Both the position numbers and the translations under genes were made by a program. From Streptomyces scopuliridis RB72 (GTDB lineage Bacteria > Actinomycetota > Actinomycetes > Streptomycetales > Streptomycetaceae), in assembly GCF_000718095.1 (NCBI RefSeq), contig NZ_JOEI01000008.1, positions 248,001-312,000 of the forward strand: a DNA stretch of 64,000 nt. Reading direction: 5' to 3'. Of this stretch, positions 9,315-17,261 are shown piece after piece. The notes under the pieces were generated by a model. It saw nothing but the letters and a program-made list of their open reading frames with translations, searched no databases and was not told where the DNA came from. The first letter of the stretch is position 1. Every line of letters begins with the position of its first letter.

Positions 9315-11314
9315 CCGCCGCGACCACCGCGCCCCACCCGCCCGTCGAGCGCGGGGGCCCGCCCGCCGCGCTCTCCTCGGCCCGCGGCCGCGCGCTCGGC
9401 AAGCTGCTGCCGCTCGTCCTGTTCGCCGCGGTCCTCGTACCCCTGGCCCTGATCCGCTGGCCGGGCACCGCCTGGCCCGACGCGCTGACCGTCGATCTGT
9501 CCGCACCGCTCGGCAGCGCCAGCGACTGGATCATCGACAACCGCGACAGCCACCCCCTCTTCCTCTACTTCTTCGGGCACATCAGCAACGCCGTCGTGCT
9601 CTCCGTGCGCGGCGTGTATCTGCTGCTGCTCGCGGCCGGCTGGGCCGGGGTCACCGCGGCGGCCGGGCTGATCGGCTGGCGCGTCGCGGGCGTACGGCTC
9701 GCGCTCACCGCCGCCGTGTCGTTCGCCGTCTGCGGGGTGCTCGGTATGTGGGTGCCCACCATGCAGACGCTCGCTCTCATGGTGGTCGCCGTCACCGCGT
9801 CCGTGGTGCTGGGAGCCCTGCTCGGCCTCGCCGCCGGGCTCTCGGACCGGCTCTACCGGGCGCTGCGGCCGGTGCTCGACACCATGCAGGTCCTGCCCGC
9901 CTTCGCGTATCTGCTGCCCGTGGTGCTGGTCTTCGGCATCGGCGTCCCTGCGGCGGTCCTCGCGACCGTCGTCTACGCGGCTCCGCCGATGGCCAGGCTG
10001 ACCGCGCTCGGGCTGCGCGAGGCCGACCGCGGTGTGATGGAGGCCGTCTCCTCGCTCGGCGCGACCGCCCGGCAGCGGCTGCTGACGGCACGGCTGCCGC
10101 TCGCCCGTAAGCAGCTGCTGCTCGGTCTCAACCAGACGATCATGATGGCGCTCTCGATGGCCGTGATCGCGTCCGTGATCGGCGCCGGGGGACTCGGCGA
10201 CCGGGTGTACCAGGCGCTGGCCTCGGTGGATGTGGGCGCGGCGCTGGCGGCGGGGCTGCCGATCGTCCTGCTGGCGGTGGTTCTGGACCGTACGACGGCG
10301 GCGGCGGGATCCGGTACGGGATCCGGTCCGGGGAAGCGCGGCCGGCTCGGCTGGGCCGTCGCAGCCGTGGCGACCGTCCTCGTGGCGATCGCGGGACGTC
10401 TCACGGACCGGCTCGACTGGCCCGAGACCTGGACCGTCAACATCGCCGAGCCCGTCAACCGGGCCGTCGACTGGATGACCGCCCATCTCTACTCCGGAGT
10501 CCCCGTCATCGGCGGCACCGCCGACTGGGCCGGTCGCTTCACCACCTGGGTGCTCGACCCGCTGCGCGGCGGCCTCCAGGCCCTGCCCTGGTGGGCGGTC
10601 CTGCTGCTCGTCGCCGCCCTCGCGCTGCTGATCGGCACCTGGCAGACCGCGCTGACCGCCGTACTCGCCATGGCCGCGATCGGTGTCCTCGGGGTGTGGA
10701 AGCCTTCGCTGGACACGCTCTCGCAGGTGCTGGCGGCCGTCGCCGTCACGCTCGTCATCGGTTTCGCCGCAGGCATCGCGGCAGCCCGCAGCTCACGGAT
10801 GGAAGCGCTGCTCAGGCCCGTACTGGACGTCTTCCAGACCCTGCCGCAGTTCGTCTATCTGATCCCGGTGGTCGCGCTCTTCGGCGTCGGGCGCGCCCCC
10901 GCGGTCGCCGCCGCTGTCGTGTACGCGCTGCCGGCGGTCGTCCGTATCACCACCCAGGGCCTGCGCCAGGTCGATCCGGCCGCCATAGAGGCGGCACGCT
11001 CGCTCGGCGCGACCGGCGGCCAGCAGCTGCGCCAGGTCCAACTGCCGCTCGCGGGGCCCGCGTTGCGTCTCGCGCTCAACCAGGGCGTCGTGCTGGTGCT
11101 CGCCGTCGTCATCATCGGCGGTCTGGTGGGCGGCGGGGCGCTCGGGTACGACGTCGTGTTCGGACTTGCCCAGGGCGACCTGGCGACCGGCCTCGTCGCG
11201 GGCGCGGCCATCGTCTGTCTCGGTCTGATGCTCGACCGGGTGACCCAGCCCACGCAACGCCGTACGGAACGCCGTACGGAACGCCGTACCGGCCGGACCA
11301 GGAAGGCGGCCTGA
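9311..11314 (+). CDS. Glycine betaine ABC transporter permease, two permease domains fused
   Basis: 667 residues from ATG 9311 (ATGA overlap), about twice the length of ProW/OpuAB. Two homologous halves are visible. The first (about residues 30-320) contains [18 protein letters not shown] and the [10 protein letters not shown] coupling loop. The second (about 350-650) repeats [18 protein letters not shown] and [12 protein letters not shown] single chain therefore supplies both transmembrane halves of the importer, matching the single ATPase and single binding protein on either side. The C-terminal tail is a short Arg-rich repeat (R-R-T-E-R), encoded by a 12-bp DNA repeat. Confidence 0.93.
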   Translation: MTAATTAPHPPVERGGPPAALSSARGRALGKLLPLVLFAAVLVPLALIRWPGTAWPDALTVDLSAPLGSASDWIIDNRDSHPLFLYFFGHISNAVVLSVRGVYLLLLAAGWAGVTAAAGLIGWRVAGVRLALTAAVSFAVCGVLGMWVPTMQTLALMVVAVTASVVLGALLGLAAGLSDRLYRALRPVLDTMQVLPAFAYLLPVVLVFGIGVPAAVLATVVYAAPPMARLTALGLREADRGVMEAVSSLGATARQRLLTARLPLARKQLLLGLNQTIMMALSMAVIASVIGAGGLGDRVYQALASVDVGAALAAGLPIVLLAVVLDRTTAAAGSGTGSGPGKRGRLGWAVAAVATVLVAIAGRLTDRLDWPETWTVNIAEPVNRAVDWMTAHLYSGVPVIGGTADWAGRFTTWVLDPLRGGLQALPWWAVLLLVAALALLIGTWQTALTAVLAMAAIGVLGVWKPSLDTLSQVLAAVAVTLVIGFAAGIAAARSSRMEALLRPVLDVFQTLPQFVYLIPVVALFGVGRAPAVAAAVVYALPAVVRITTQGLRQVDPAAIEAARSLGATGGQQLRQVQLPLAGPALRLALNQGVVLVLAVVIIGGLVGGGALGYDVVFGLAQGDLATGLVAGAAIVCLGLMLDRVTQPTQRRTERRTERRTGRTRKAA

Positions 11315-11315
11315 C

Positions 11316-12284
11316 ATGGCTCGTACGCACAGGATCCTGGCCGTCTTCGCCTCGGCCGGCGCCCTGCTCGCCGCCACCGGCTGCGGCGCGGCCGACATGA
11401 CCAAGCAGGCGTCCCCGTACGCCAACGCGCAGGGCGCGAAGACCGTCACCCTCTCCGTACAGTCCTGGGTCGGCGCGCAGGCGAATGTGGCCGTGGCGTC
11501 GTATCTGCTCGCACACGAACTGGGCTACCGCGTGGACACCGTCCAGGTCGACGAGGTCCCCGCCTGGGACGCGCTCAGCCAGGGCCGGGTCGACGCCATC
11601 CTGGAGGACTGGGGCCACCCGGACCAGGAAGCGCGGTACGTCGACGAGAAGAAGACGATCGCGCCGGGCGGCGGCCTCGGGGTCACGGGCCACATCGGCT
11701 GGTTCGTACCGACGTACTTCGCCGAGCAGCACCCGGACGTCACCGACTGGCGCAACCTCAACACGTACGCCTCCCAGCTCCGCACGGCGGAGAGCGGCGG
11801 CAAGGGGCAGCTGCTCGACGGCTCGCCGTCGTATGTCACCAACGACAAGGCGCTGGTGAACAACCTGGATCTGGACTACCAGGTCGTCTTCTCGGGCTCG
11901 GAGGCGGCGCAGATCACCCAGATCAAGCAGTTCGCCAAGGAGAAGAAGCCCTTCCTCACGTACTGGTACAAGCCGCAGTGGCTGTTCCAGAAGGTGCCGA
12001 TGACGGAGGTGAAGCTCCCCGCGTACAAGGAGGGCTGCGACGCCGACCCCGAAAAGGTCGCCTGCGCCTATCCGCACACCCCGCTCCAGAAGTTCCTCAA
12101 CGCGGACTTCGCGAAGAAGGGCGGGAGCGCGGCCCGGTTCCTGGAGAACTTCAGCTGGACGACGGAGCAGCAGAACGAGGTCGCCCTGATGATCGCGGAG
12201 CAGAAGCTCTCGCCGGAGGAGGCCGCGGCGAAGTGGGTCAAGGCGAATGAGCCGACCTGGAAGAAGTGGCTCACGGAGACGTAG
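11316..12284 (+). CDS. Glycine betaine ABC transporter substrate-binding lipoprotein
   Basis: 322 residues from ATG 11316, one base after the permease stop. A lipoprotein signal ends at L-A-A-T-G-C with C23 as the lipidated cysteine. The rest is an OpuAC/ProX-type (choline-glycine betaine-binding) domain: V-Q-S-W-V-G-A-Q near the start, V-P-A-W-D-A-L-S-Q-G-R-V-D-A, E-D-W-G-H-P, and tryptophans such as Y-W-Y-K-P-Q-W that could form the aromatic cage for the trimethylammonium group. It is the extracellular receptor of the importer and the last gene of the five-gene operon 4889-12284. About 120 bases without a gene follow. Confidence 0.94.
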   Translation: MARTHRILAVFASAGALLAATGCGAADMTKQASPYANAQGAKTVTLSVQSWVGAQANVAVASYLLAHELGYRVDTVQVDEVPAWDALSQGRVDAILEDWGHPDQEARYVDEKKTIAPGGGLGVTGHIGWFVPTYFAEQHPDVTDWRNLNTYASQLRTAESGGKGQLLDGSPSYVTNDKALVNNLDLDYQVVFSGSEAAQITQIKQFAKEKKPFLTYWYKPQWLFQKVPMTEVKLPAYKEGCDADPEKVACAYPHTPLQKFLNADFAKKGGSAARFLENFSWTTEQQNEVALMIAEQKLSPEEAAAKWVKANEPTWKKWLTET

Positions 12285-12404
12285 GGGTCGGCGGCCCGGC
12301 GTCGGCGAAGACGCGGGCGCCGGCCGCGTCCCACGGGCCCGGCAGGACCAGTGGGACGTCGACGGCGCGGCCGTGGTGCAGGGCGCGGAAAGCGATGGCC
12401 GCCA

Positions 12405-12947
12405 TCAGTGCTTGAACTGGCCGGGTGTGTAGTGACCCGGGGCCATCCGGGAGGTCACCCCGAACCGGTTCCAGGCGTTGATCACCGTGATCGCGGCGAT
12501 GAGACGGGCCAGCTCGGTCTCGTCGAAGTGGGCCGCGGCCTTCTCGTACACCTCGTCCGGCACGAAACCGTCGGTCAGTACGGTGACCGCCTCGGTCAGC
12601 TCGATCGCCGCGATCTCCTTCGGCGTATAGAAGTGCCGCGACTCCTCCCAGGCGCTGAGCTGGATGATCCGCTCCACCGACTCGCCGGCCGCCAGCGCGT
12701 CCTTCGTGTGCATGTCGAGGCAGAACGCGCAGTGATTGAGCTGGGAGGCGCGGATCTTGACCAGTTCCAGCAGGGTCGGATCGACGCCCTGCCGGGCCGC
12801 CGCGTCCAGCCGGACCATGGCCTTGTAGACCTCGGGGGCGAGTTTGGCCATGTCCAGGCGGGGGCTGTGCTCCGGTGCGTACCCCTTGGACGCGTTCGCC
12901 GAGTCTGTCGTCGTCGTGTCTGTCGTGGTCGTGCGTGTCGTCGTCAT
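12405..12947 (-). CDS. Carboxymuconolactone decarboxylase / AhpD-like family protein
   Basis: 180 residues from ATG at 12947. After a Thr-rich N-terminus of about 30 residues comes the AhpD-like domain: L-A-P-E-V-Y-K-A-M, L-E-L-V-K-I-R-A-S-Q-L-N-H, and the redox motif C73-A-F-C76-L-D-M-H with the proton-relay histidine. Members act as alkylhydroperoxidase-type thiol peroxidases or are uncharacterised. The Thr run may mean the true start is later, but the downstream candidates lack a better ribosome-binding site. It is divergent from the MocR regulator with only 47 bases between starts, a layout in which MocR proteins often control the divergent gene; that link is inferred. Confidence 0.88.
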   Translation of the reverse strand: MTTTRTTTTDTTTTDSANASKGYAPEHSPRLDMAKLAPEVYKAMVRLDAAARQGVDPTLLELVKIRASQLNHCAFCLDMHTKDALAAGESVERIIQLSAWEESRHFYTPKEIAAIELTEAVTVLTDGFVPDEVYEKAAAHFDETELARLIAAITVINAWNRFGVTSRMAPGHYTPGQFKH

Positions 12948-12994
12948 GAGTACGACGCTACGCGTCCAGTGGCACCCCGGTATGGTCCACTTCC

Positions 12995-14422
12995 ATGACG
13001 GATTCCTGGGCCAATATCCCGATCGCCGGCGTCGATCTGCATCTGGAGCTGCGCGGTTCCGGGCTGCGCTCCGGGCTCATGGACGCCCTGCGCGACGCCG
13101 TCCGTACCGGCCGTCTCGCGCCCGGCACCCGGCTGCCGTCCTCCCGTTCGCTCGCCGGCGATCTGGGCATCGCCCGTAACACCGTCGCCGACGCGTACGC
13201 CGAGCTGGTCGCCGAGGGCTGGCTCACCGCGCGGCAGGGCTCGGGGACCCGGGTGGCCCGGCGCGCCGCGCCCCGCAGACCCGCGCCCGCCGCGCCGAGA
13301 ACGCGGCCGGTCCGCCGCGGGCCCGCGTACAGCCTGATGCCGGGCACCCCCGACCTCGCCGCGTTCCCCCGGGCGCAGTGGCTCACGGCCGCCCGCCGCG
13401 CGCTGACGGCCGCGCCGCACGAGGCCTTCGGCTACGGGGACCCGCGCGGCCGGATCGAGCTGCGTACCGTCCTCGCCGACTACCTGGCGCGGGCGCGCGG
13501 CGTGTACGCCGACCCCGGGCGGATCGTCGTCTGCGCGGGCTTCGTCCACGGGCTGACGCTGCTCGGGAAGGTCCTGGCCGCGCGCCGGGTACGGGCGGTG
13601 GCCACCGAGTCGTACGGCCTCGACATGCACCGGGACCTGCTGACCGGCGCCGGGCTGCGGACCCCCGCGCTCGCACTGGACGCGCGCGGCACACGCACCG
13701 AGGACCTGGCCGGCCTGCCGGACCCGGCGGGCGCCCGTGGCGTCGGCGCGGTGCTGCTGACGCCCGCGCACCAGTTCCCGACAGGGGTGGCCCTCCATCC
13801 CGACCGGCGCGCGGCGGCCGTGGACTGGGCGCGCGGTACGGGCGGGCTGATCCTGGAGGACGACTACGACGGGGAGTTCCGGTACGACCGCCAGCCCGTC
13901 GGCGCCCTTCAAGGGCTCGATCCCGAACGGGTCGCGTACGTCGGCACGGCGAGCAAGTCCCTGGCCCCGGGGCTGCGCCTCGGCTGGCTGGTGCTGCCCG
14001 ACGAACTGGTCGGAGAGGTGCTGGCGGCGAAGGGGGAGGCGGAGTGGGCGTCGAGCGCGCTGGATCAGCTCACGCTCGCGGAGTTCATCGCCTCGGGCGC
14101 GTACGACCGTCATGTCCGCTCCATGCGGCTGCGCTACCGGCGCCGCCGCGACCAGCTCGTGGAGGCGCTGGCGGAGCGGGCGCCCGGCATCAGCGTCACC
14201 GGGATCGCGGCCGGCCTGCACGCCGTCCTCGAACTGCCGCCCGGCACCGAGCGATCCGTCATCGAGGCCGCGGCCTGGCAGGGGCTCGCGGTGGAAGGCC
14301 TGTCCCGCTTCGCCCACCCCTCGGCCCCGCCGGAGCGCGACGCCCTGGTGGTCGGCTACGCCACCCCGCCGGACAGCGCGTGGACGGGCGCGCTGGACGC
14401 GCTGTGCCGCGTACTGCCGTGA
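12995..14422 (+). CDS. MocR/PdxR-type transcriptional regulator (GntR HTH fused to aminotransferase fold)
   Basis: 475 residues from ATG 12995. Residues about 20-85 are a GntR winged helix (R-L-P-S-S-R-S-L-A, I-A-R-N-T-V-A-D-A-Y-A-E-L). The rest is a fold-type I aminotransferase domain, with K321 in T-A-S-K-S-L-A-P-G as the PLP-binding lysine and D-D-Y-D-G-E-F-R-Y for the cofactor ring. Such regulators sense PLP or an amine and control vitamin B6 or neighbouring metabolic genes. The last 63 bases, including the stop, are part of a perfect 73-bp direct repeat whose other copy is at 18610-18682, marking this 3' end as an insertion point. Confidence 0.92.
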   Translation: MTDSWANIPIAGVDLHLELRGSGLRSGLMDALRDAVRTGRLAPGTRLPSSRSLAGDLGIARNTVADAYAELVAEGWLTARQGSGTRVARRAAPRRPAPAAPRTRPVRRGPAYSLMPGTPDLAAFPRAQWLTAARRALTAAPHEAFGYGDPRGRIELRTVLADYLARARGVYADPGRIVVCAGFVHGLTLLGKVLAARRVRAVATESYGLDMHRDLLTGAGLRTPALALDARGTRTEDLAGLPDPAGARGVGAVLLTPAHQFPTGVALHPDRRAAAVDWARGTGGLILEDDYDGEFRYDRQPVGALQGLDPERVAYVGTASKSLAPGLRLGWLVLPDELVGEVLAAKGEAEWASSALDQLTLAEFIASGAYDRHVRSMRLRYRRRRDQLVEALAERAPGISVTGIAAGLHAVLELPPGTERSVIEAAAWQGLAVEGLSRFAHPSAPPERDALVVGYATPPDSAWTGALDALCRVLP

Positions 14423-14432
14423 GCCGTGCAGG
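14360..14432 (+). repeat. 73-bp direct repeat, copy 1 (3' end of MocR gene)
   Basis: Identical over all 73 bases to 18610-18682 (offset 4250). It covers the last codons and stop of the MocR gene plus 10 bases. Divergence begins at once on both sides (14359 C versus 18609 T; 14433 G versus 18683 T). This is what a site-specific or recombination insertion into a gene 3' end leaves. Confidence 0.93.
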
Positions 14433-14527
14433 GCCGTAACCGCCGTAACCGACCCTGTGTCTGTATGAGCACGCTGTGCCGCGTCATAGCCTGATGACAC
14501 CTTGTCAGGCTCGGAGAGTTGGTCACC

Positions 14528-15511
14528 GTGGCTCAGTACCTCGTCGGCTCGCGCGCAAGCAACCTTGCCAAAGCTCAAGTGCGGGATTATCTGCGCCCAC
14601 TGCGCGAGCGATTCCCGGAGACCACTTTCACGCATCGGGCGATCCTGGAAGGGGGCGACAAGGACAGAAAGTCGCTCCTGTCGAGCGTGTCCGCTGTCAG
14701 CGGCGGATCGGCTTTCAGTACCGAGCAGGAAGCGGCGTTGTGCCGCGGTGACGTGGACGTGATTGTCCATTCGATGAAAGACCTTCCGACAGCCAACCCT
14801 CGCGGGCTCATTCTGTTGCCCCCGCCGGGACGCGAGGACGTGGGAGATGCGCTGTGCGGCTCGACCCTCGCCGGGTTGCGAAAGGGCGCGAAGGTCGGAA
14901 CGGGCGCCCCACGCCGGATCGCGCAACTCCTCGCGGTGCGGCCCGATCTGGAAATCGTCCCGATCCGGGGCAACGTCCCGCCCCGCCTGAAGAAGATCGA
15001 AACCATGGGGCTTGACGCGGTCGTCCTCGCAGTGGCGGGGCTTCGCCGGCTCGGCCTGGACGACGCGATCGGGGAGGTGCTGCCGCTCGACCTCTTTCCG
15101 CCGAGCCCTGGTCAAGGGGCACTCGGGATCCAGGTCCGTACAGACGAGAATTCGGCCCCGCTGCGCGAGATCCTGTCCACGGTCGGCGACGCAGGTGTCG
15201 ACAGTCAGGTTAGGGCGGAGCGCGCTCTGCTCGCCGAACTGCACGGCGGGTGCAGCGTGCCCGTGGGCGCGTATGCCGAGACCCTGCCGGACGGGACTCT
15301 CAAGCTGTTCGGCCAGGTGACGTCGCTGGACGGTCAGCAGCGCGTTTCGGGTGCGCTCACCGGTCCGTCCGACGAGCCGGAAAAGCTCGGTGCGACCCTG
15401 GCCGCTGACCTCGTCGACCAGGGCGCGCATTCGATCCTCGACGCGGTACGGGCCACCCTCGCGGCTAGGTCCTGTCCGGTCGATCTTCGTGGGCCCGCGA
15501 CGCCGCAGTGA
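14528..15511 (+). CDS. Porphobilinogen deaminase (hydroxymethylbilane synthase) paralogue
   Basis: 327 residues from GTG 14528, placed 9 bases after GGAGAG; the TTG at 14519 is too close to that site. With this start the dipyrromethane-cofactor cysteine is C242 in G-G-C-S-V-P-V-G-A-Y and the catalytic aspartate is D85 in H-S-M-K-D-L-P, matching the family positions. G-S-R-A-S-N-L-A, G-A-P-R-R-I-A-Q-L-L, R-G-N-V-P-P-R-L-K-K and P-G-Q-G-A-L-G-I are also present. The enzyme family joins four porphobilinogens into hydroxymethylbilane. The sequence is divergent, lacks a fused HemD, and sits outside any haem operon, so it is probably an accessory copy. It converges with the HemB-like gene with a 47-base overlap. 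Confidence 0.85.
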   Translation: MAQYLVGSRASNLAKAQVRDYLRPLRERFPETTFTHRAILEGGDKDRKSLLSSVSAVSGGSAFSTEQEAALCRGDVDVIVHSMKDLPTANPRGLILLPPPGREDVGDALCGSTLAGLRKGAKVGTGAPRRIAQLLAVRPDLEIVPIRGNVPPRLKKIETMGLDAVVLAVAGLRRLGLDDAIGEVLPLDLFPPSPGQGALGIQVRTDENSAPLREILSTVGDAGVDSQVRAERALLAELHGGCSVPVGAYAETLPDGTLKLFGQVTSLDGQQRVSGALTGPSDEPEKLGATLAADLVDQGAHSILDAVRATLAARSCPVDLRGPATPQ

Positions 15512-16453
15512 CATGAGCCGCTGCCGCGGCGGGCCGCACCTCGCCGCGTTGTCGGAGTCGCCCAAGTACGTCCAGTACGAGGGCGATCCTCCGCCTTGCG
15601 ATGCACGGCACCAGACGCCGCGGGCTGATCCAACCGAGAACGGGAACAGCGGTGCTCGCGTCTGCGTCCGGAGCGTGGCGAGTACATCCGCCGTGAACTG
15701 CGCGGGCTCCAGAAGGATCATGTCGGCCCCGTCCGCCTCCATGCGTAAGGCGGTGTCGACGAACTGGTCGGCACGGCCTGGATTGATCTGGAATTCCCGG
15801 TTGGCCCCTGCTTTGGGAGTCGCCCCCATGGTGAGCCGGAATCCGTCGTACAGGCTCGACCAGAAGATGACGTGAGGCATGACGGACACCCCCTCGTGTC
15901 CCGTCTCGTCCAGTGCGCGCCGGGCGCCCCCGGTTGTGCCGAGCAGCATCGATGCGGGGCCCACGACGTCCGCGCCCGCTTCCGCGTGGACCACGGCTTG
16001 TGAGGCTGTTACTTGCACTGTCGCGGCCACGTCCGGCCGCCCGTGCTGGTCGGTGACGTAGCAGACTCCATCGGTGGTGTACGAGCAGAGGCACGTCTCC
16101 GTCATGACCGCGATCTGCGGTTCCGCTTCCTTGCACGCGTGGATGGCACGGGACATGAGCGCGTCGGGTTCGAGTGAGATTTCCCCCGTGGCGTCCCGCT
16201 CGGCGGACTCGGCGAAGAGCTTCACGGACCGGATGCCGAGGGCGGCGCACTCGCGCATCACGGCGGGAATCCCGGCGACCGTGACGGTGGGCATGGGACG
16301 GTCGGCGGGCCCCTCGGTGACGAGCAGCACCATGGACAGATCGGCGGGGGTGAGCGTCTGCGGCTCCAGCAGGCGCCGGACGGCCGGACGGCTCCGGAGA
16401 GGACTCGTTGCCCTGGTGGTCGTACGTGGGCTGGGCGTAGGGGTAACCGTCAT
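15465..16453 (-). pseudogene. HemB-like (porphobilinogen synthase homologue), catalytic lysines absent, C-terminus frameshifted
   Basis: From ATG at 16453 the frame aligns by eye with the HemB family: R-R-L-L-E-P-Q near the start, E-T-C-L-C-S-Y-T-T-D-G-V-C (the cysteines of zinc-type enzymes), V-V-G-P-A-S-M-L, R-E-F-Q-I-N-P and G-A-D-M-I-L-L-E-P-A. Both Schiff-base lysines are replaced: the first (family A-K-Y) aligns with I-F-W and the second (family V-K-P) with L-E-P. The homologous C-terminus (A-L-V-L-D-V-L-G-R-L-R-Q-R-G) continues in another frame from about 15611-15635 to the stop at 15465. The span is 989 bases; one added base would give 329 residues, the family length. The catalytic loss and the frameshift are separate observations. 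A sequencing error is possible. Confidence 0.62.
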
Positions 16454-16576
16454 GTCTCGTTCCTCATTTCGGCTGTGTTGTGCCTGTCCCGGTAGTCGGC
16501 GAGGGTTGCCATACCGCTCACGGTCAGGGCGGTATCCGCACCGGTCTGCCGGTACGGAGTCCGGGGGGTGCGGTGG

Positions 16577-16867
16577 TCATTCCGACTCGTCACGGATGAG
16601 CTGCGACCGGTGGTGCTTCGCCAGTGCCTTGAGCTGATTCCTCTCGTACTCGGTCGCCGGCCGGATCGATACGCGTCGTGATTCCCAGGTGAAGCCCGCG
16701 GGACGGATCAGCTTCACCACCGCCCCGTAGAAAGCGTCGATCACACCCGGCAGTTCAAGGTGGGAGTCATACACAGCCATACCGACCACGAGGTCATCAA
16801 GACTGGGGGACGCTGCCGGAAGCCGGCGGATCTGGTACCGCTGCGGGGCAGGCGGGGCATGCCTCAT
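16577..16867 (-). CDS. Hypothetical protein, island gene
   Basis: 96 residues from ATG at 16867, overlapping the upstream small gene by 4 bases (ATGA), so the two are translated together. It is a mixed alpha/beta small protein with P-S-L-D-D-L-V-V-G-M-A-V-Y-D-S-H, W-E-S-R-R-V-S-I-R-P-A-T and a basic C-terminal helix, Q-L-K-A-L-A-K-H-H-R-S. No family is recognised. It lies 123 bases upstream of the HemB-like gene on the same strand, possibly in one transcript, and opposite the island regulator. Similar small genes accompany TPR/HTH regulators in Streptomyces, but I cannot assign a role. Confidence 0.7.
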   Translation of the reverse strand: MRHAPPAPQRYQIRRLPAASPSLDDLVVGMAVYDSHLELPGVIDAFYGAVVKLIRPAGFTWESRRVSIRPATEYERNQLKALAKHHRSQLIRDESE

Positions 16868-17130
16868 GTGTGGTCATCCGCTCGGCGGTACGGGTGGTTC
16901 CGCAGTTCGCGGTCGCACTCCCACACGGCCGGCGATCCGCGCCCGAACCGGGCCTCCGCCCGCTGCTTGACCAGCGCGGCACACACTGGGCAACCGTCGT
17001 ATGGGGCAGGTTCGGGTTCGGCGCACGTCCAGGGCACATCGCCGGGCAGCAAGCGGTAGAAGCCACTCGACTCGACCCGCGCGACCAACTCCGTAACGCC
17101 GTTGCCCAATTGAAAAGCCTGGTCCGCCAT
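16864..17130 (-). CDS. Hypothetical protein with a CPVC motif, island gene
   Basis: 88 residues from ATG at 17130. A C-P-V-C pair occurs in Y-D-G-C-P-V-C-A-A-L-V-K-Q-R-A-E-A-R-F, followed by a helix and a W-E-C-D-R-E-L segment with another cysteine, so a metal-binding or redox fold is conceivable. The N-terminus reads F-Q-L-G-N-G-V-T-E-L-V-A-R-V-E-S-S-G-F-Y. It is the first gene of the minus-strand transcript and is divergent from the regulator at 17262 with 131 bases between starts. No family recognised. Confidence 0.7.
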   Translation of the reverse strand: MADQAFQLGNGVTELVARVESSGFYRLLPGDVPWTCAEPEPAPYDGCPVCAALVKQRAEARFGRGSPAVWECDRELRNHPYRRADDHT

Positions 17131-17261
17131 CGGTTGCCCTTCCTTTCTACGCCCCTTGCTGTGCTCGCACTAGGTAACCGCTCCATCACTCGCAGCGGTA
17201 CGGTGGGGAAGCGGCCAAGGATTAAGAGGGTTAAGCGGCGAGAACCCGGGAGTTGGGGCCA

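Noticed and set aside
15605..15640. Programmed -1 frameshifting in the HemB-like gene
   Set aside because: No slippery heptamer or following hairpin was seen; a deletion or a sequencing error is simpler.
12944..16453. A 1169-codon minus-strand frame spanning the HemB-like gene, hemC and the MocR gene
   Set aside because: Only its first 270 or so residues resemble a protein; the rest is the antisense of hemC and the MocR gene in high-GC DNA.
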